From Antilocapra americana (lineage: Eukaryota; Chordata; Mammalia; Artiodactyla; Antilocapridae): a stretch of DNA of 64,000 bases. The stretch covers positions 38,300,912 to 38,364,911 of the forward strand of contig ML660201.1 of NCBI GenBank assembly GCA_007570785.1, written 5' to 3'. The position numbers and the translations under genes were made by a program. The notes beneath the pieces were generated by a model. That model made no database searches and was not told the origin of the DNA. It was given only the letters and a program-made list of their open reading frames with translations. Below, piece by piece: positions 1-10,300 of this stretch (position 1 is its first letter; the number at the start of each line of letters is the position of its first letter).

Positions 1-845
1 GAAGGATACAATCAAAGTTAACCCGTGATTCACATGCCTAGCCTTACAGTGGACAATTATCAATAGGCCTGCGGTCATACCCCAATAAGCATAAGAGAAT
101 GTATAATTCTGTTCAGTTACACAGATAATTAGGGTATTCTTTTAGGCAATGGAGAATCTAGGTACAAGCCCTGGGGCTCTTCCTTCTAGGGGCCTGGTTT
201 TCCGGTTGGTTGTCGTGTCCATAGATACTGGGCATATAGCTCTGAGTCCACAGTCTGGCCCTAGATGGAGTCCTGCTTTCAAGATAGAGCCTGTTTGTTT
301 CCTCCTTCATAGAGATGCTGGAATTTGGGTTGGACTGCTTCCCAGATATCCATGTGCCCCTCTGCATTCCCACCTCCACTTCCCTCCCCGCTCAGCCACC
401 TACCCCAATGCTGAGGTCAGCGTCATGTAGTAAATTTTACCACTGGACTATGAGCCAGTATGTCTTATCCATTTCTCTCTACCCCTGTACTCAAGACCTA
501 CCTTGCTGGTCCCATATTCCTGGCAGCATAGCTATAGGGGCCACCAAACTACAGCTGATCTAATATGAACAAGAGATAATCTTGGGGTATTGTTTAGGGG
601 GATTTGTCTGTTATGGTAACTAGCATTAATAAACCTGATCATATAATAGATTTGTTATATGATAAAGGTATTTCATTCAGTATAAACATAGGACAGGATC
701 TGACCATGAGAAGCTAACTTCAGAGCCCCAAGTGCTGTGAAAATAAAGACTGATCGTGGGGTGCAGCATGTTCCTTGGAGCATCAAGTTACAGATCCAGC
801 TCATCCTCCAACCCACCAAGCATCTTTAGGCAAGTCACCTGAATA
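1..845. other. Single-copy or unrecognised DNA
   Basis: I recognise no repeat or exon here. Reading frames of 73-93 codons overlap on both strands and look random. An AATAAA hexamer lies near 740 in sequence that could be an old LTR or transcript end, but no LTR boundaries are visible, so I make no such call. Confidence 0.5.
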
Positions 846-1053
846 CTCTAAGCCAGTCATCCCCAAACTTTTTGGTACCGGACACTGCTTTTGTGGAAGG
901 CAATTTCTCCATGGACCGTGGTGGGAGGGAATGGTTCCAGGATTATTCAAGCTATTACATTTACTGTGCATTTTACTTCTATTATTATTATATCAGCTCC
1001 ACTCCAGATCATCAGACATTAGATTCCAGAGGTTGGGGACCCCTGCTCTAAGC
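846..1053. mobile_element. Non-autonomous hAT (Charlie/MER1-like) DNA transposon with intact 8-bp target-site duplication
   Basis: The element spans 854-1045 (192 bp), beginning CAGTCATCCCCAAAC and ending TTGGGGACCCCTG, which are imperfect inverted termini. It is flanked by the perfect 8-bp direct repeat CTCTAAGC at 846-853 and 1046-1053, the hallmark length for hAT transposase. There is no transposase frame, so it was mobilised in trans. The ends resemble the MER1/Charlie3 group, but I assign only the superfamily with confidence. Confidence 0.85.
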
Positions 1054-2480
1054 TTCTGCAAATTATTTGTAGAAAACAAAAAAAAGGGACTACATTTCCC
1101 AAGTTTTTCCAGCCATAAATACAAACATGTAGGGTTCTTCTCCATCCATATAGGCTCATATGCATCTTTTCCCATTTACAGTACAGAAGAGTCTGGAAGC
1201 TTACACTGGGGAGGTTGGCTCATAGAAGCTTCATGAGGAATGATTCCTCCGCATCCTGAAAGGTGGCTTTCAGTGGCGGGATGACCACAGTGGGCTGGGT
1301 CCCAGCCAGCCAGGAGGTATGCCTCAAGTCTTCAGTTACTACTGATGGTTAGAATGCAGACTATTCTGATTTGAAATAAGGATAATCTATATGAGAAACA
1401 TGTAAGAAGTCTCCTTCAGTGGAGTAGCAAAGAGAGAGATTCAGCAGCTACTGGAAATACTTTGGGTTTTCTCGGCAACCTCAGGACGTGGGCCTGAGGC
1501 GGGTGTGTCATTACCAGTTGTGACAACTGTAATCTCTAATTATAGCACGCTGCTTAGCTTTTCCCCCAAGTTTCACCAGATGTGAGGTGCTTTCATTCAT
1601 CCCGTGTTTCACAGGGAATCGGTATGTGTGTGGTTGGTATTAGGATATGTAAATGACTTCACTGCTCTCAGTGTTCCTTCAGAATGCTAGTGGTGGTCTA
1701 AGAGCAGGAAGGGATCCTGATTCTTTGCTGCAGAAACCCAGATGGCCCGTCAGCTGGCTCCTTCTGCGCACACAGCAGACAGGCCCCTTTGTTGTATGAG
1801 CATGTTGACTACAGCTGCAGTTACCTGGTGACAGGATGAAATTACACAGACAGCAGTTTACTACCATACCCCCCACTCGGTAGTCAATTTCTGAGCGTAA
1901 GCCGCTCTTCCAGGGAGCATGTAATTTTCATACCTGTTTAATTTCAACCCTCTCTTGCTTGACAGAGTGATTTCTCACCCTTTTTAGATGGTGCCATGCA
2001 CCCTGCAATTGGATTTCTTCTCCCTGCTGGTAGAGTTTGTTCTTGCCTGAAGTGTTGAGAGAAACAGTTCTCTAAAAGCAGTTAATTTCATTGAGATTGC
2101 ACAGACACATGTGCACACAGGTACACGGGTTTTGTTTTTTTTTTTTTTTTTGTCTCCCTTTTTCTGACACACAAGAGAATCATTTCTATATTTTTATTTC
2201 CCGGTTTGTTAACTATTTATTCATGGCCTCACAAAGCAAGCCTCCACACAGGTAAATATGAAGCCTATAACATCTAGAATTTTTTTGGTGGGGGAGTAGT
2301 GGGGACTGGGGCTGGGGGCAGTCTAAAGATACAATTGACCAACAGCTATTTTCTTCTGTACTGAAGGTGTCTATAATAAATAAGAAATTGCCATAATTTC
2401 TAGTCCATCATTAAGTTCTTTCCTAAACGACTTCGTAAGATTTTTAAAATCTAGGTTAGTGATTCAACAGAACTCTCAGT
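1054..2480. other. Single-copy DNA with a poly-T tract
   Basis: No recognised repeat or exon. A T-run near 2130-2151 and a G-rich patch near 2288-2320 are the only low-complexity parts. The T-run has no visible retrocopy next to it. Confidence 0.5.
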
Positions 2481-2694
2481 TTGTTGTTGCTTAGTTGCAA
2501 AGTTGTGTCCAACTCCTCTGCAATGCCATGGGCTACAGCCCCCTAGGCTCCTCTGTCCGTGGGATTTCACAGGCAAGAATAATGGAGTGGGTTGTCATTT
2601 CCTTCTCCAGGGAATCTTCCTGACTCAGGGGTCGAAACTGCATCTCCTGCATTGGCAGGCAGATTCTTTACCATCTGAGCCACCTGGGAAGCCC
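2481..2694 (-). mobile_element. Bov-tA SINE
   Basis: A ruminant SINE in reverse orientation. Read on the minus strand it starts with the tRNA-Glu-like head (GGGCTTCCCAGGTGGCTCAG), continues through the B-box-like region, and ends in the BovA unit that it shares with BovB 3' sequence. Scattered substitutions indicate moderate age. Confidence 0.93.
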
Positions 2695-3742
2695 AAAGCT
2701 CTTAGTACTCAGTCTGTAACCTGGTCTTAGCCCTGTTACTGGAAAACAACCAGCATCATCTAGGATGTAGATACCATGAGAAAGATACTGACAAAAATGA
2801 TGTCCTCGTACAAACCTGTATGCACAAGTGCATGCACACGCACCCCCACACACAAACGCCACATTCTTTTTATGGAGTATACTCAAATCAGAGACAAAAC
2901 CAAAAGGATAACCCATCCAAAAATATCTCCTGACCACCTGGAATCCTCATTTTCACTAGCAACACACATGTGTTCTCACAGCTCACTTTTTTTCTGTTTC
3001 TTCCTTTGAAAAGAGGCACTGGTTGGAAGGAAGACTTCTCTGTAAGCAAGGAGCTGACGGGACAAGTCACTTCATTTTCTTGTCTCTTTCTCTCTAACAG
3101 TATCTCCATTTGTATCTTTGAGAATGCCAATTAAGAAATTCATCTTTCTGGAAGATAAACTTCAATTTTAGTTTTACAAATCATTCTTTCCCTTTCCTGA
3201 TGTCTTGCCCACCAATCATGTTTCCCAATGAAGTAAAATGCATATAGCAAGCCTAAGGAGGACTGTATGTGTTGGGGGCAGGGAACGGTAAATCAAATAT
3301 ATTAGGGGGCTTCATGAGATTCAGGCCCAGTACTGCCTCATAACAGAGACACAGGTCCATCAGCCAAAGCATCTAAAAAGTTTCAGTCTTACAGCTCTCA
3401 AAGAATATGACTAAAACCCTAATTTGCACATGATTCTTAAAACGATTCTTAAAAAATCCTCCTTAAGGTGATTCATAAAATCCTTTTTCCTGTTATCTCC
3501 AATTCATAAACTCCACAACTATTCCAAAACCTCCCCAAATCTTTTACTCTCAATTTTTAACTAGAAATGCTCTTAACTCTCTAGCCCACGATTCTGAGAG
3601 AGAAACAGATAAACTATTGACATAGAAAAACATGTATATCTGTATGTATATATATCAGATATACCACTCATATATGTATATATATGGCATGTACTCATGT
3701 AAGTACATTTCTCCATACATATATACATACATGTGTTTGTAT
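2695..3742. other. Single-copy DNA ending in TA/TATG-rich low complexity
   Basis: No repeat family recognised in 2695-3620. From about 3630 to 3735 the sequence is rich in TATG/TATA steps, a degenerate microsatellite abutting the SINE that follows. Confidence 0.5.
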
Positions 3743-4018
3743 GTTGCTGCTGCTGCTAAGTCACTTCAGTCGTGTCCGACTCTGTGCGACCCCATACACA
3801 GCAGCCCACCAGGCTCCCCTGTCCCTGGGATTCTCCAGGCAAGAATACTGGAGTGGGTTGCCATTTCCTTCTCTACTGCATGAAAGTGAAAAGTGAAAGG
3901 GAAGTCGCTCAGTTGTGTCCGACTCTTCGCGACGCCATGGACTGCAGCCTACCAGGCTCCTGGGTCCATGGGATTTTTCCAGGCAAGAGTACTGGAGTGG
4001 GGTGCCATCGCCTTCTCT
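3743..4018 (-). mobile_element. BOV-A2 SINE (BovA dimer)
   Basis: Two BovA units lie in tandem without a tRNA head, joined by a GAAAGTGAAAAGTGAAAG linker near 3883-3900. The (GCT)n tail on the plus strand at 3744-3757 is the (CAG)n-type end of BOV-A2 read in reverse. Both halves are complete, so this is a typical full-length copy. Confidence 0.95.
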
Positions 4019-4947
4019 GATATTGCACGCACATACATTCAATCCCAAAGTTCTGCATCACAAAAAGTTATCAACTGCAAAAGCAAAATAACTCTCCTTA
4101 AAAGTGCAAAAAAGAAAACTGGGACAGCATAGAAAATAGCTCCTTCAAAGGGATGGAGAATGATTTTTTAAAAAAATAAAACAAACTCCTGTGTTAATCA
4201 ATTTTTATCTCCACCATAACTACTCATCCTTTATTTCCCCACTGTGGCGGGGCAGGTAGGTTCCCTAGTTATTGTTGCCGCAGCAGCCCCCTCCCTTCTA
4301 TGATTTATACTGACCTAATACTGACTTTATACTCTAACCTTCCGAAGCCAAGTCATTTATTGAGACATCAAACTAATTATGTAATTCTATAAGAAATGCC
4401 CTTCTGCAGGATTAAAATGGAACTTAGACAACCAATTTTCTGGATAACAAGGCACTATCTCAATTCTGCCTTGTCCTGTTTTAATTTTAGATAAGTGTTT
4501 TTGTTTTACGAATTAGCCTCTAGATAGTCATGGTTATATTCACAGTTGGATTTCTGGCTTATTTACAGATCCCTCACTGCCCATCAGGAGACCTCCAGAG
4601 GCACACAAGGATCCACTGATCCATTATCCAACCTGAGTTACCAGAGGGTCAGATAAGGTGAGTACTAGCAGCATCAGACCAATGTCTAGTTAGGGTTCCT
4701 TCTAAGTCTGCTTTAGTACAAGTACTCTCAAAAGCAATAGCCATGCATTCATACTCGTAACTCTTGTTCACTTACACTGATGGGAAGAGCTTCCCTTTCT
4801 GTGGGCAGCCCTTTATCCTGCGGAAGGGGGGAGTCTCTGATTCATAAATCTATGAAATTTAATCTGTCATAGTCCAAGCAGGACAATGATTTAGACCAGC
4901 ATCAGCTCAAAACATTATGATCTGTGCTAAACCCAGCAATACCACTC
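4019..4947. other. Single-copy DNA
   Basis: No recognisable repeat, exon or RNA gene. AT-rich with a short A-run near 4166-4180. Confidence 0.5.
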
Positions 4948-5165
4948 TTGTTGTTCAGTTGCTAAGCTGTGTCTGTTTGTGACCCCATGAACTACAGCAT
5001 GCCAGGTTTCCCTGTCCTCCAGTCTTTGCCAGAGTTTGCTCAAACTCATGTCCATTGAGTTGGTGATGTCATTCAGTCATCTCATCCTCTGTCATCCCCC
5101 TTTCCGCCTTCTTTCAATCTTTTTCAACGTCAGGGTCTTTTCCAATGAGTCAGCTGTTGGAAGTG
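4948..5165 (-). mobile_element. BovB (RTE) LINE 3' end, truncated
   Basis: Reverse-oriented 3' terminal part of BovB: the plus strand runs from the TTCAGTTGCTAAG-like tail through the conserved CTCATCCTCTGTC block to GTCTTTTCCAATGAGTCAG. It is heavily 5'-truncated, contains no usable coding region, and is more diverged than the copy at 5471. Confidence 0.85.
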
Positions 5166-5470
5166 TCACTCTACTGAACTCATGTTAAAACATACACAGG
5201 GAAGCTGTTTGCCTTCTCAAATGACTGCATTTTTCAAGCTCACTCATGCAAACACTGATGGAGGGCAGAGACCCCAGATCTGAGGACAAGTCTGGCAGCG
5301 GCCAGATATGAATGACAGTGGATGATCAAGGATAGAAGAGAAAGCAAGTGAGCTGACTGTGAAGCCAGAACCAAATGGGGTCTTCACTGAGTGGCCAGGC
5401 CACACCTACAGGTCTGGAAACAAACTGCATCCATGGTGACCCTTGGGTTAGCTCATCTGATTCACCAGTG
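5166..5470. other. Single-copy DNA between two BovB fragments
   Basis: No recognised repeat. The two flanking BovB pieces cover overlapping parts of the same 3' end, so they are separate insertions rather than one element split by this stretch. Confidence 0.5.
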
Positions 5471-5712
5471 ATGAGGCCCCATGGACTGCAGCACGTCAGG
5501 CTTCCCTGTCCATCACCAACTCCCGGAGCTTGCTCAAACTCAGGTCCATTGAGTTGGTGACGCCATCCAACCATCACATCCTCTGTCGTCCCCTTCTCCT
5601 CCCACCTTCAATCTTTCCCAGCACCAGGGTCTTTTGCAGTGAGTCAGTTCTTCAAATCAGGTGGCCAAAGTACTGGAGTTTCAGTTTCAGCATCAGCCCT
5701 TCCAACGAATAG
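5471..5712 (-). mobile_element. BovB LINE 3' end, truncated
   Basis: Reverse-oriented BovB 3' sequence from the CCATGGACTGCAGCACGTC block to TCAGCCCTTCCAACGAAT. It lacks the terminal (CTGAA)n tail and everything upstream of the last part of ORF2. Confidence 0.88.
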
Positions 5713-5793
5713 CCCCTGCTAACTGCAGCTAGAGAAAGCCTATGCATAGCAATGAAGACCCAGCACAGCCAAAAAATAAATAATTAAAAAAAA
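5705..5793 (+). mobile_element. CHR-type tRNA-Glu SINE, 3' end only
   Basis: Carries the characteristic 3' block of the cetartiodactyl CHR SINE (GAAGACCCAGCACAGCCAAA at about 5754-5774) followed by an A-rich tail. The tRNA-like head is absent. It matches the last 85 bases of the complete copy at 18462-18777. Confidence 0.8.
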
Positions 5794-5804
5794 AGACAGA
5801 GATC

Positions 5805-6070
5805 ATGGTTTAAATGATGCCTACTCAGAGAGGCTCTCTTTGGCCTCTCAAAAAGCAGGCAAACTTACACACTTAGAATTTTTCTTTGTTGCACATATCA
5901 GGTCTTGAAATTTTATTTAGGGTGTTTATCATCTTTCTCTATACCCTAGAATGTGAGCTCCATCAGACCAGAGGCCTTAATTGTATAGTTTATTGATATT
6001 TTACTGGTATATTGGTAATCCTCATACCTAATATACAGTAGGCCTTCATATATTAGATGTTTATAGGCTG
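5805..6070 (+). repeat. L2 LINE fragment
   Basis: Ancient mammalian L2 3' region. Recognisable blocks are CTACTCAGAGAGGCTCTCTTTG, TAGAATGTGAGCTCCATCAGA near 5948 and the decayed end near 6030-6065. Boundaries are approximate. Confidence 0.65.
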
Positions 6071-6090
6071 TATTGATATATTTATTTGTG

Positions 6091-6093
<3 letters not shown>

Positions 6094-6131
<38 letters not shown>
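6094..6131. repeat. (CA)n microsatellite
   Basis: An uninterrupted run of about 19 AC dinucleotides, likely length-polymorphic. Confidence 0.97.
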
Positions 6132-6133
<2 letters not shown>

Positions 6134-6335
6134 TTCCAATGAGCAAAGTTATATTGGGCAGAATTAAAGCTATTTCATCCTGTACATTGGAGGAGGGGGG
6201 TCAGAAAAGTAACCTCTGAACACATGATCAACACTCTTTACCTATCTAGTCCAAGGCAAGTTGCCTCAGAAATGTCATCTGAACCTTTAATATCTGGAGC
6301 ATCTACTATCTATTATTTTTCATGGTAAGAGCCTA

Positions 6336-6579
6336 AATAAGACTAGGAGCGGAGAGGAGTGTTAAGTCACTCAGTCACGTACAACTCTTCACAACCCCAT
6401 GGACCATAGCCCACCGTGCTCAGCTGTCCATGGAATTCTCCAGGCAAGAGTATTGGAGTGGGTTGCCATGTCCTTCTCCAAGGGATCTTTCCCACCCAGG
6501 GATCAAACCTGGGTGCCCTGCATTGCAGGCAAATTCTTTACCATCTGAGCCACCAGGGAAGCCCGAATAAGACTAGGAG
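6336..6579 (-). mobile_element. Bov-tA SINE with 14-bp target-site duplication
   Basis: A complete Bov-tA in reverse orientation (6350-6565). AATAAGACTAGGAG occurs perfectly at 6336-6349 and 6566-6579, directly marking the insertion. The perfect duplication suggests one of the younger insertions in the window. Confidence 0.95.
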
Positions 6580-7379
6580 GTGGTGGCTAAATGATTAAAT
6601 AATGAATGAAAACTAAGGCTGGATGTGTTTCTGTTTTAACCGAACATACAATTCTCCCCTGGATGTTAGAGCAGACATGGAATGTCATATACCTCATCAG
6701 TACTTGCAGATACACTTCCTGTAATTTTCCCCAAAACCATAGCTAGGTTCTTTTCCACTTATTCTTACATAAACACAGTTTAGTTTGAATATGGAATAAA
6801 AGAGTGATTAAGAATTTGACTTACAGTTCCAAATTTCATATCTAATAGTCATGGAGTCAGCAAATGTCATATGCTGGGAGTCAGCGAAACTGTAGACTTA
6901 ATATAGATGTTCTTACAGTCTTAATTCTACTTAAACATTTTTGTATTGGGGGACAATAAATTAAGCACTTTTAAATATCAATATTAGAACAAACATGGAT
7001 ACTGAATGGAATAAAATGAAACCTTTGTATTAATTCTTTTTTAGCTAAACACTGACCCTTCCAAATAAATCTGCACTTGGCAGACTGCTCTGGCTCCTCT
7101 CCCAGACCCAGACCCTCAGCAGTTATTCTTACCCTCTTCAGCACTGGGAGACTGGATGGGGAAATTTTGGAATTACTTAAGGCTCTGCCCCAACTATGGC
7201 TGCTGGTATCTCACCAAGGAGCTATACAGATTCCCAACACGGGGATGTGGTTGTGAAGTCAGACAACTGTAGAAAGCACTGTGGTTCATTACCAAGAAGG
7301 GAAAGTAATTATATTTTCAAGGCAATAGTGAGAAACAAGTATTTGTATTTTCTACCCTTAAATGATATCAGATTTAGGT

Positions 7380-7433
7380 CCCTAACATACAGAAGTTCTT
7401 TTTTTTTTTTCCCTAACATACAAAAGTTCTTTA
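7380..7433. repeat. Short tandem duplication flanking a T-run
   Basis: CCCTAACATACAGAAGTTCTTT begins at 7380 and recurs at 7411 with one change (AAAAG for AGAAG), separated by extra T residues. The arrangement fits a small local duplication or slippage. Confidence 0.8.
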
Positions 7434-7727
7434 TCTGCCACCACCTCACTTTCCGACAGAAGACACAGGGGGACACAAAAACAGATAAAGCAAACAGTAT
7501 GATCAGCAAACAGCAGATGGAGGCATCAAAATGCAAATGCTGTACTTTTGGTCTCTAGTTAAAGTGGCCACACAGAACCTTTTTGGGCTCCCAAGAAAAT
7601 ACATCGCATGCAATTTCATGTCCAGATGAATGAGACTTGTTTTGGAACCAGCAGCCAGTGGCTGCCAGAGCTCAGGACCCACGTGACCAGATCCGGTATC
7701 CTGATAGCTGTTGCTATGCTCTTAGTC

Positions 7728-7739
7728 TGCGCATGCGCA
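7728..7739. promoter_or_regulatory. Perfect NRF1-like palindrome
   Basis: TGCGCATGCGCA is a perfect match to the palindromic NRF1 recognition sequence, directly followed by CGCGCC. Two CpGs in the core and more alongside survive in otherwise CpG-depleted DNA. There is no CpG island, TATA element or transcript evidence, so promoter function is inference. Confidence 0.35.
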
Positions 7740-9134
7740 CGCGCCACACAGCCTTCCTGATGACCTTGGGCAGTGGTGGCTATACACCGGGAGCACGTTA
7801 CCCGCCCATAACAACTGTGCCAAGGGCCCTGAGTGCATCTTCTCCTACACCAACCCTGGAAAGTGGATGCTATTCTTCCATTTTAGATAAAAATAACACA
7901 GCCTCAGTGATGCTAGTTATTGCTGTATATACCTACATTTCCTATTTCCAGAGAGAGTCCCATTTAAAGGCATGAGGAGGCAATGACTTCTCTTTCTGCC
8001 TCTTAATCTACTACGTTCTGGGTTTATATAGCATGTCCAGAAATCCCAATGAGTTTATGCACTTCACTATTAGGGTCCTTTTTTTTTTTTTCCTGTGTGA
8101 CATGGGCTCAAGCAACCCTTTTTGTCCTCACACAAAGGAGGGGCTAGGCAACAATACTATGGGGAGAGTTTGGTGCTCCACAGATGGCTTTGGCAGTTGT
8201 TGAGTGCAATTGGATATAAATAACATCGTTTAAGCCAGGATATGGCTTGATGACACAGCTAATTCGGACTGCAATCGCTTTGCCAGAGCAGCTTTCAAAT
8301 CTGTTTCATGTGATTTCACAAACCCTTGAACTGCACAGGGTATTTTCACACCCGCAGAGGTAATAAGTGACTTTTGAGAGTGCTTTCAAAGTCATTTGGC
8401 GAAAATCAAAGCAAGTGGTGGAATGCTGGCTCTCTAGGGGCCCTTTTCCTGTTCCCCATCTGCTGAGTGGAGGGAAGCCATCAGGGTGGGGGAGCTGCAA
8501 GCTCACAGACAAACTGAGGTCTCAGTCGATGTCTGGGTTTGCCTCAATTTCATCTGGGGATGAAAAACTTAATAGTGCCCCGGGTTTCATGGCAGCGGCA
8601 AGGTGCAGGGTTGGATTTCCTGCCTATAGGAAGTGTGGAGCCCCTGTTCAGAGATCATCCCACCATCCAGACACATAAGCAAACCGTGTACAGAGGCTAA
8701 ATGTGTGTTAAAATCCACACCAGGAATTTACCTCCTGGGTGTGTGAAGTGTGTGTACTTCAGGGAGTGGAGATTTCTCATCTCTCTCCTCTGCTACACAG
8801 AATCTCTAAGTGTCCTAGACAAAGAGATGCCAACATCCCACAATGGATATTCTGACACAAAGAGAAACCCAGACATAGCTATTCCGAAATCCATAGTCAG
8901 CATAGCCTCAAAGAAGAGTTTTTAAAGTTATTTCTTGTGAACACTTTATGATGGTGGATCCCACAGCATACAAAGGGACTGTGTCCCACAGGAATTTATT
9001 AGTAGTCTAATAAATTTTATGGGATTTCATGCAATTTTATGAAGGATTTTATGAATAAATTACACAAATTGTAATATGCTGAAAAATTCTGGTAAATAGA
9101 ATTAAATACCATGTATTATATCTGGATAATTTAG

Positions 9135-9290
9135 ACAGTTCATTCATGCAACAGGTATTTATTGCTGGCACACCAGGAATAGAAGGGTGAACATCACAAT
9201 TATGACCCTTGTCCTGTGGAGTTTATGGTCTGGACAGAGAGGTGGTTAGCAACCAGAAAGACAAACAATCAGGGATGATAGCACATGAAG
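9135..9290 (-). repeat. L2 LINE 3' fragment
   Basis: Plus strand shows TTCATTCATGCAACAGGTATTTATTG followed by GTGAACATCACAATTATGACCC and GGAGTTTATGGTCTGGACAGAG, the reverse complement of the L2 3' end. Diverged and ancient. Confidence 0.65.
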
Positions 9291-9494
9291 GGGCGAGATT
9301 CAGAGTCCCTTCTTATGGGCTTTGCTCAGTGCTCCAATCTCTGTCTTCAGGTTATAGCAGTGGGCCGGACTTATCTTCAGAACATCACTCATTGTACCAA
9401 CAAGGCAATGGCTAAAGAGGTTAGCCCAGGTATTAAGCTATCAGATTCTCACAAACTCAGGTCAGCCTAACCAAATACCATCAACACAGTGTCT

Positions 9495-9690
9495 TGATAA
9501 GCAGTGTGAGACAATAGGAAGCACAAGCTTGGGCATCAGGGACCTGGGCTACCCACCAGCTGGGTGTCCTCTGGGCGAGGCACCCGAGCTCAGTGAGCCT
9601 GAGATTCCTCATATGAAAATGCAACAAGTGTGCCAACCTCAGAGGGTTCTTGTCAGAATGAACTAATATAGCACATCTATTCATTTCTAT
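9495..9690 (+). repeat. MIR SINE
   Basis: Shows MIR order: a tRNA-derived part (GCTTGGGCATCAGGGACCTGGG), the core (AGCTGGGTGTCCTCTGGGC, then GAGCCTGAGATTCCTCATATG) and the GGGTTCTTGTCAGAATGAA segment. The order and spacing are clear despite divergence. Confidence 0.75.
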
Positions 9691-10174
9691 TCACACAAAA
9701 CAGGCAAACAGAGAGCTATGATTCTTGCTGAGAAAACTCAACTCTTCGTTCTTTACAGGGAGATAGCATGAAAGGCACCCATAGGCTTCCAGAGAGGCAG
9801 GCCCTCTCTGGAAACCAGGATAGGGATCCTCCACATCCTCCTCCTCTCCTGGACACACACAGAAGGATACCTCGCCACCCAAGATGAGTGACCCAAGGCG
9901 ACCCCACACGCTAATGCTCTTCTGGCCACTAAAATATAGAGAAGCCAGAGTTACTTCTACAATCTTCCTCAAGTTACGTTCTTTTGATCAAGGCAAGAAG
10001 ATGAGCTACGTCAGTGGGTCAATTGTAAGTTATCTCAGGACATAAAAGTCCATATTTACTATACAGATCATACTCATTGCCATCCTCAAATTGGGTTGGT
10101 GACTTTTTGTACCCAAACTTGGATTCAGTTTTTTTTTTTTTTTTTTTATCATCAGGCCTTCTCTCTGTTTATAA
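9691..10174. other. Single-copy DNA
   Basis: No recognised repeat apart from a run of about 19 T residues at 10129-10147. Confidence 0.5.
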
Positions 10175-10300
10175 GCCTCCATTCATTCACTTAGCAAAGT
10201 GGTTAAAACCTGCAAACTTTCAGGCACATGCTAGGTGCTGGACAAACAGTGATGGGTAAAACATCTCTGTCTCACAGAGATACAACAAGCTACAACACCA
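10175..10300 (-). repeat. L2 LINE 3' fragment
   Basis: ATTCATTCACTTAGCAAAG, then AGGCACATGCTAGGTGCTGG and CAGTGATGGGTAAAACATC, is the reverse complement of the L2 3' terminus. Confidence 0.65.

Larger units (their letters stand above)
6580..9134. other. Long repeat-poor stretch
   Basis: About 2.5 kb with no recognised interspersed repeat. It holds a 31-bp-period tandem duplication around a T-run (7380-7433), an NRF1-like palindrome (7728-7739), a T-run near 8078-8091 and an AT-rich patch at 8990-9130. No exon or RNA gene is supported. Confidence 0.5.

Noticed and set aside
5166..5470. Single BovB element spanning 4948-5712 with an internal insertion
   Set aside because: The two BovB pieces cover overlapping parts of the same 3' end rather than consecutive parts, so they are independent insertions.
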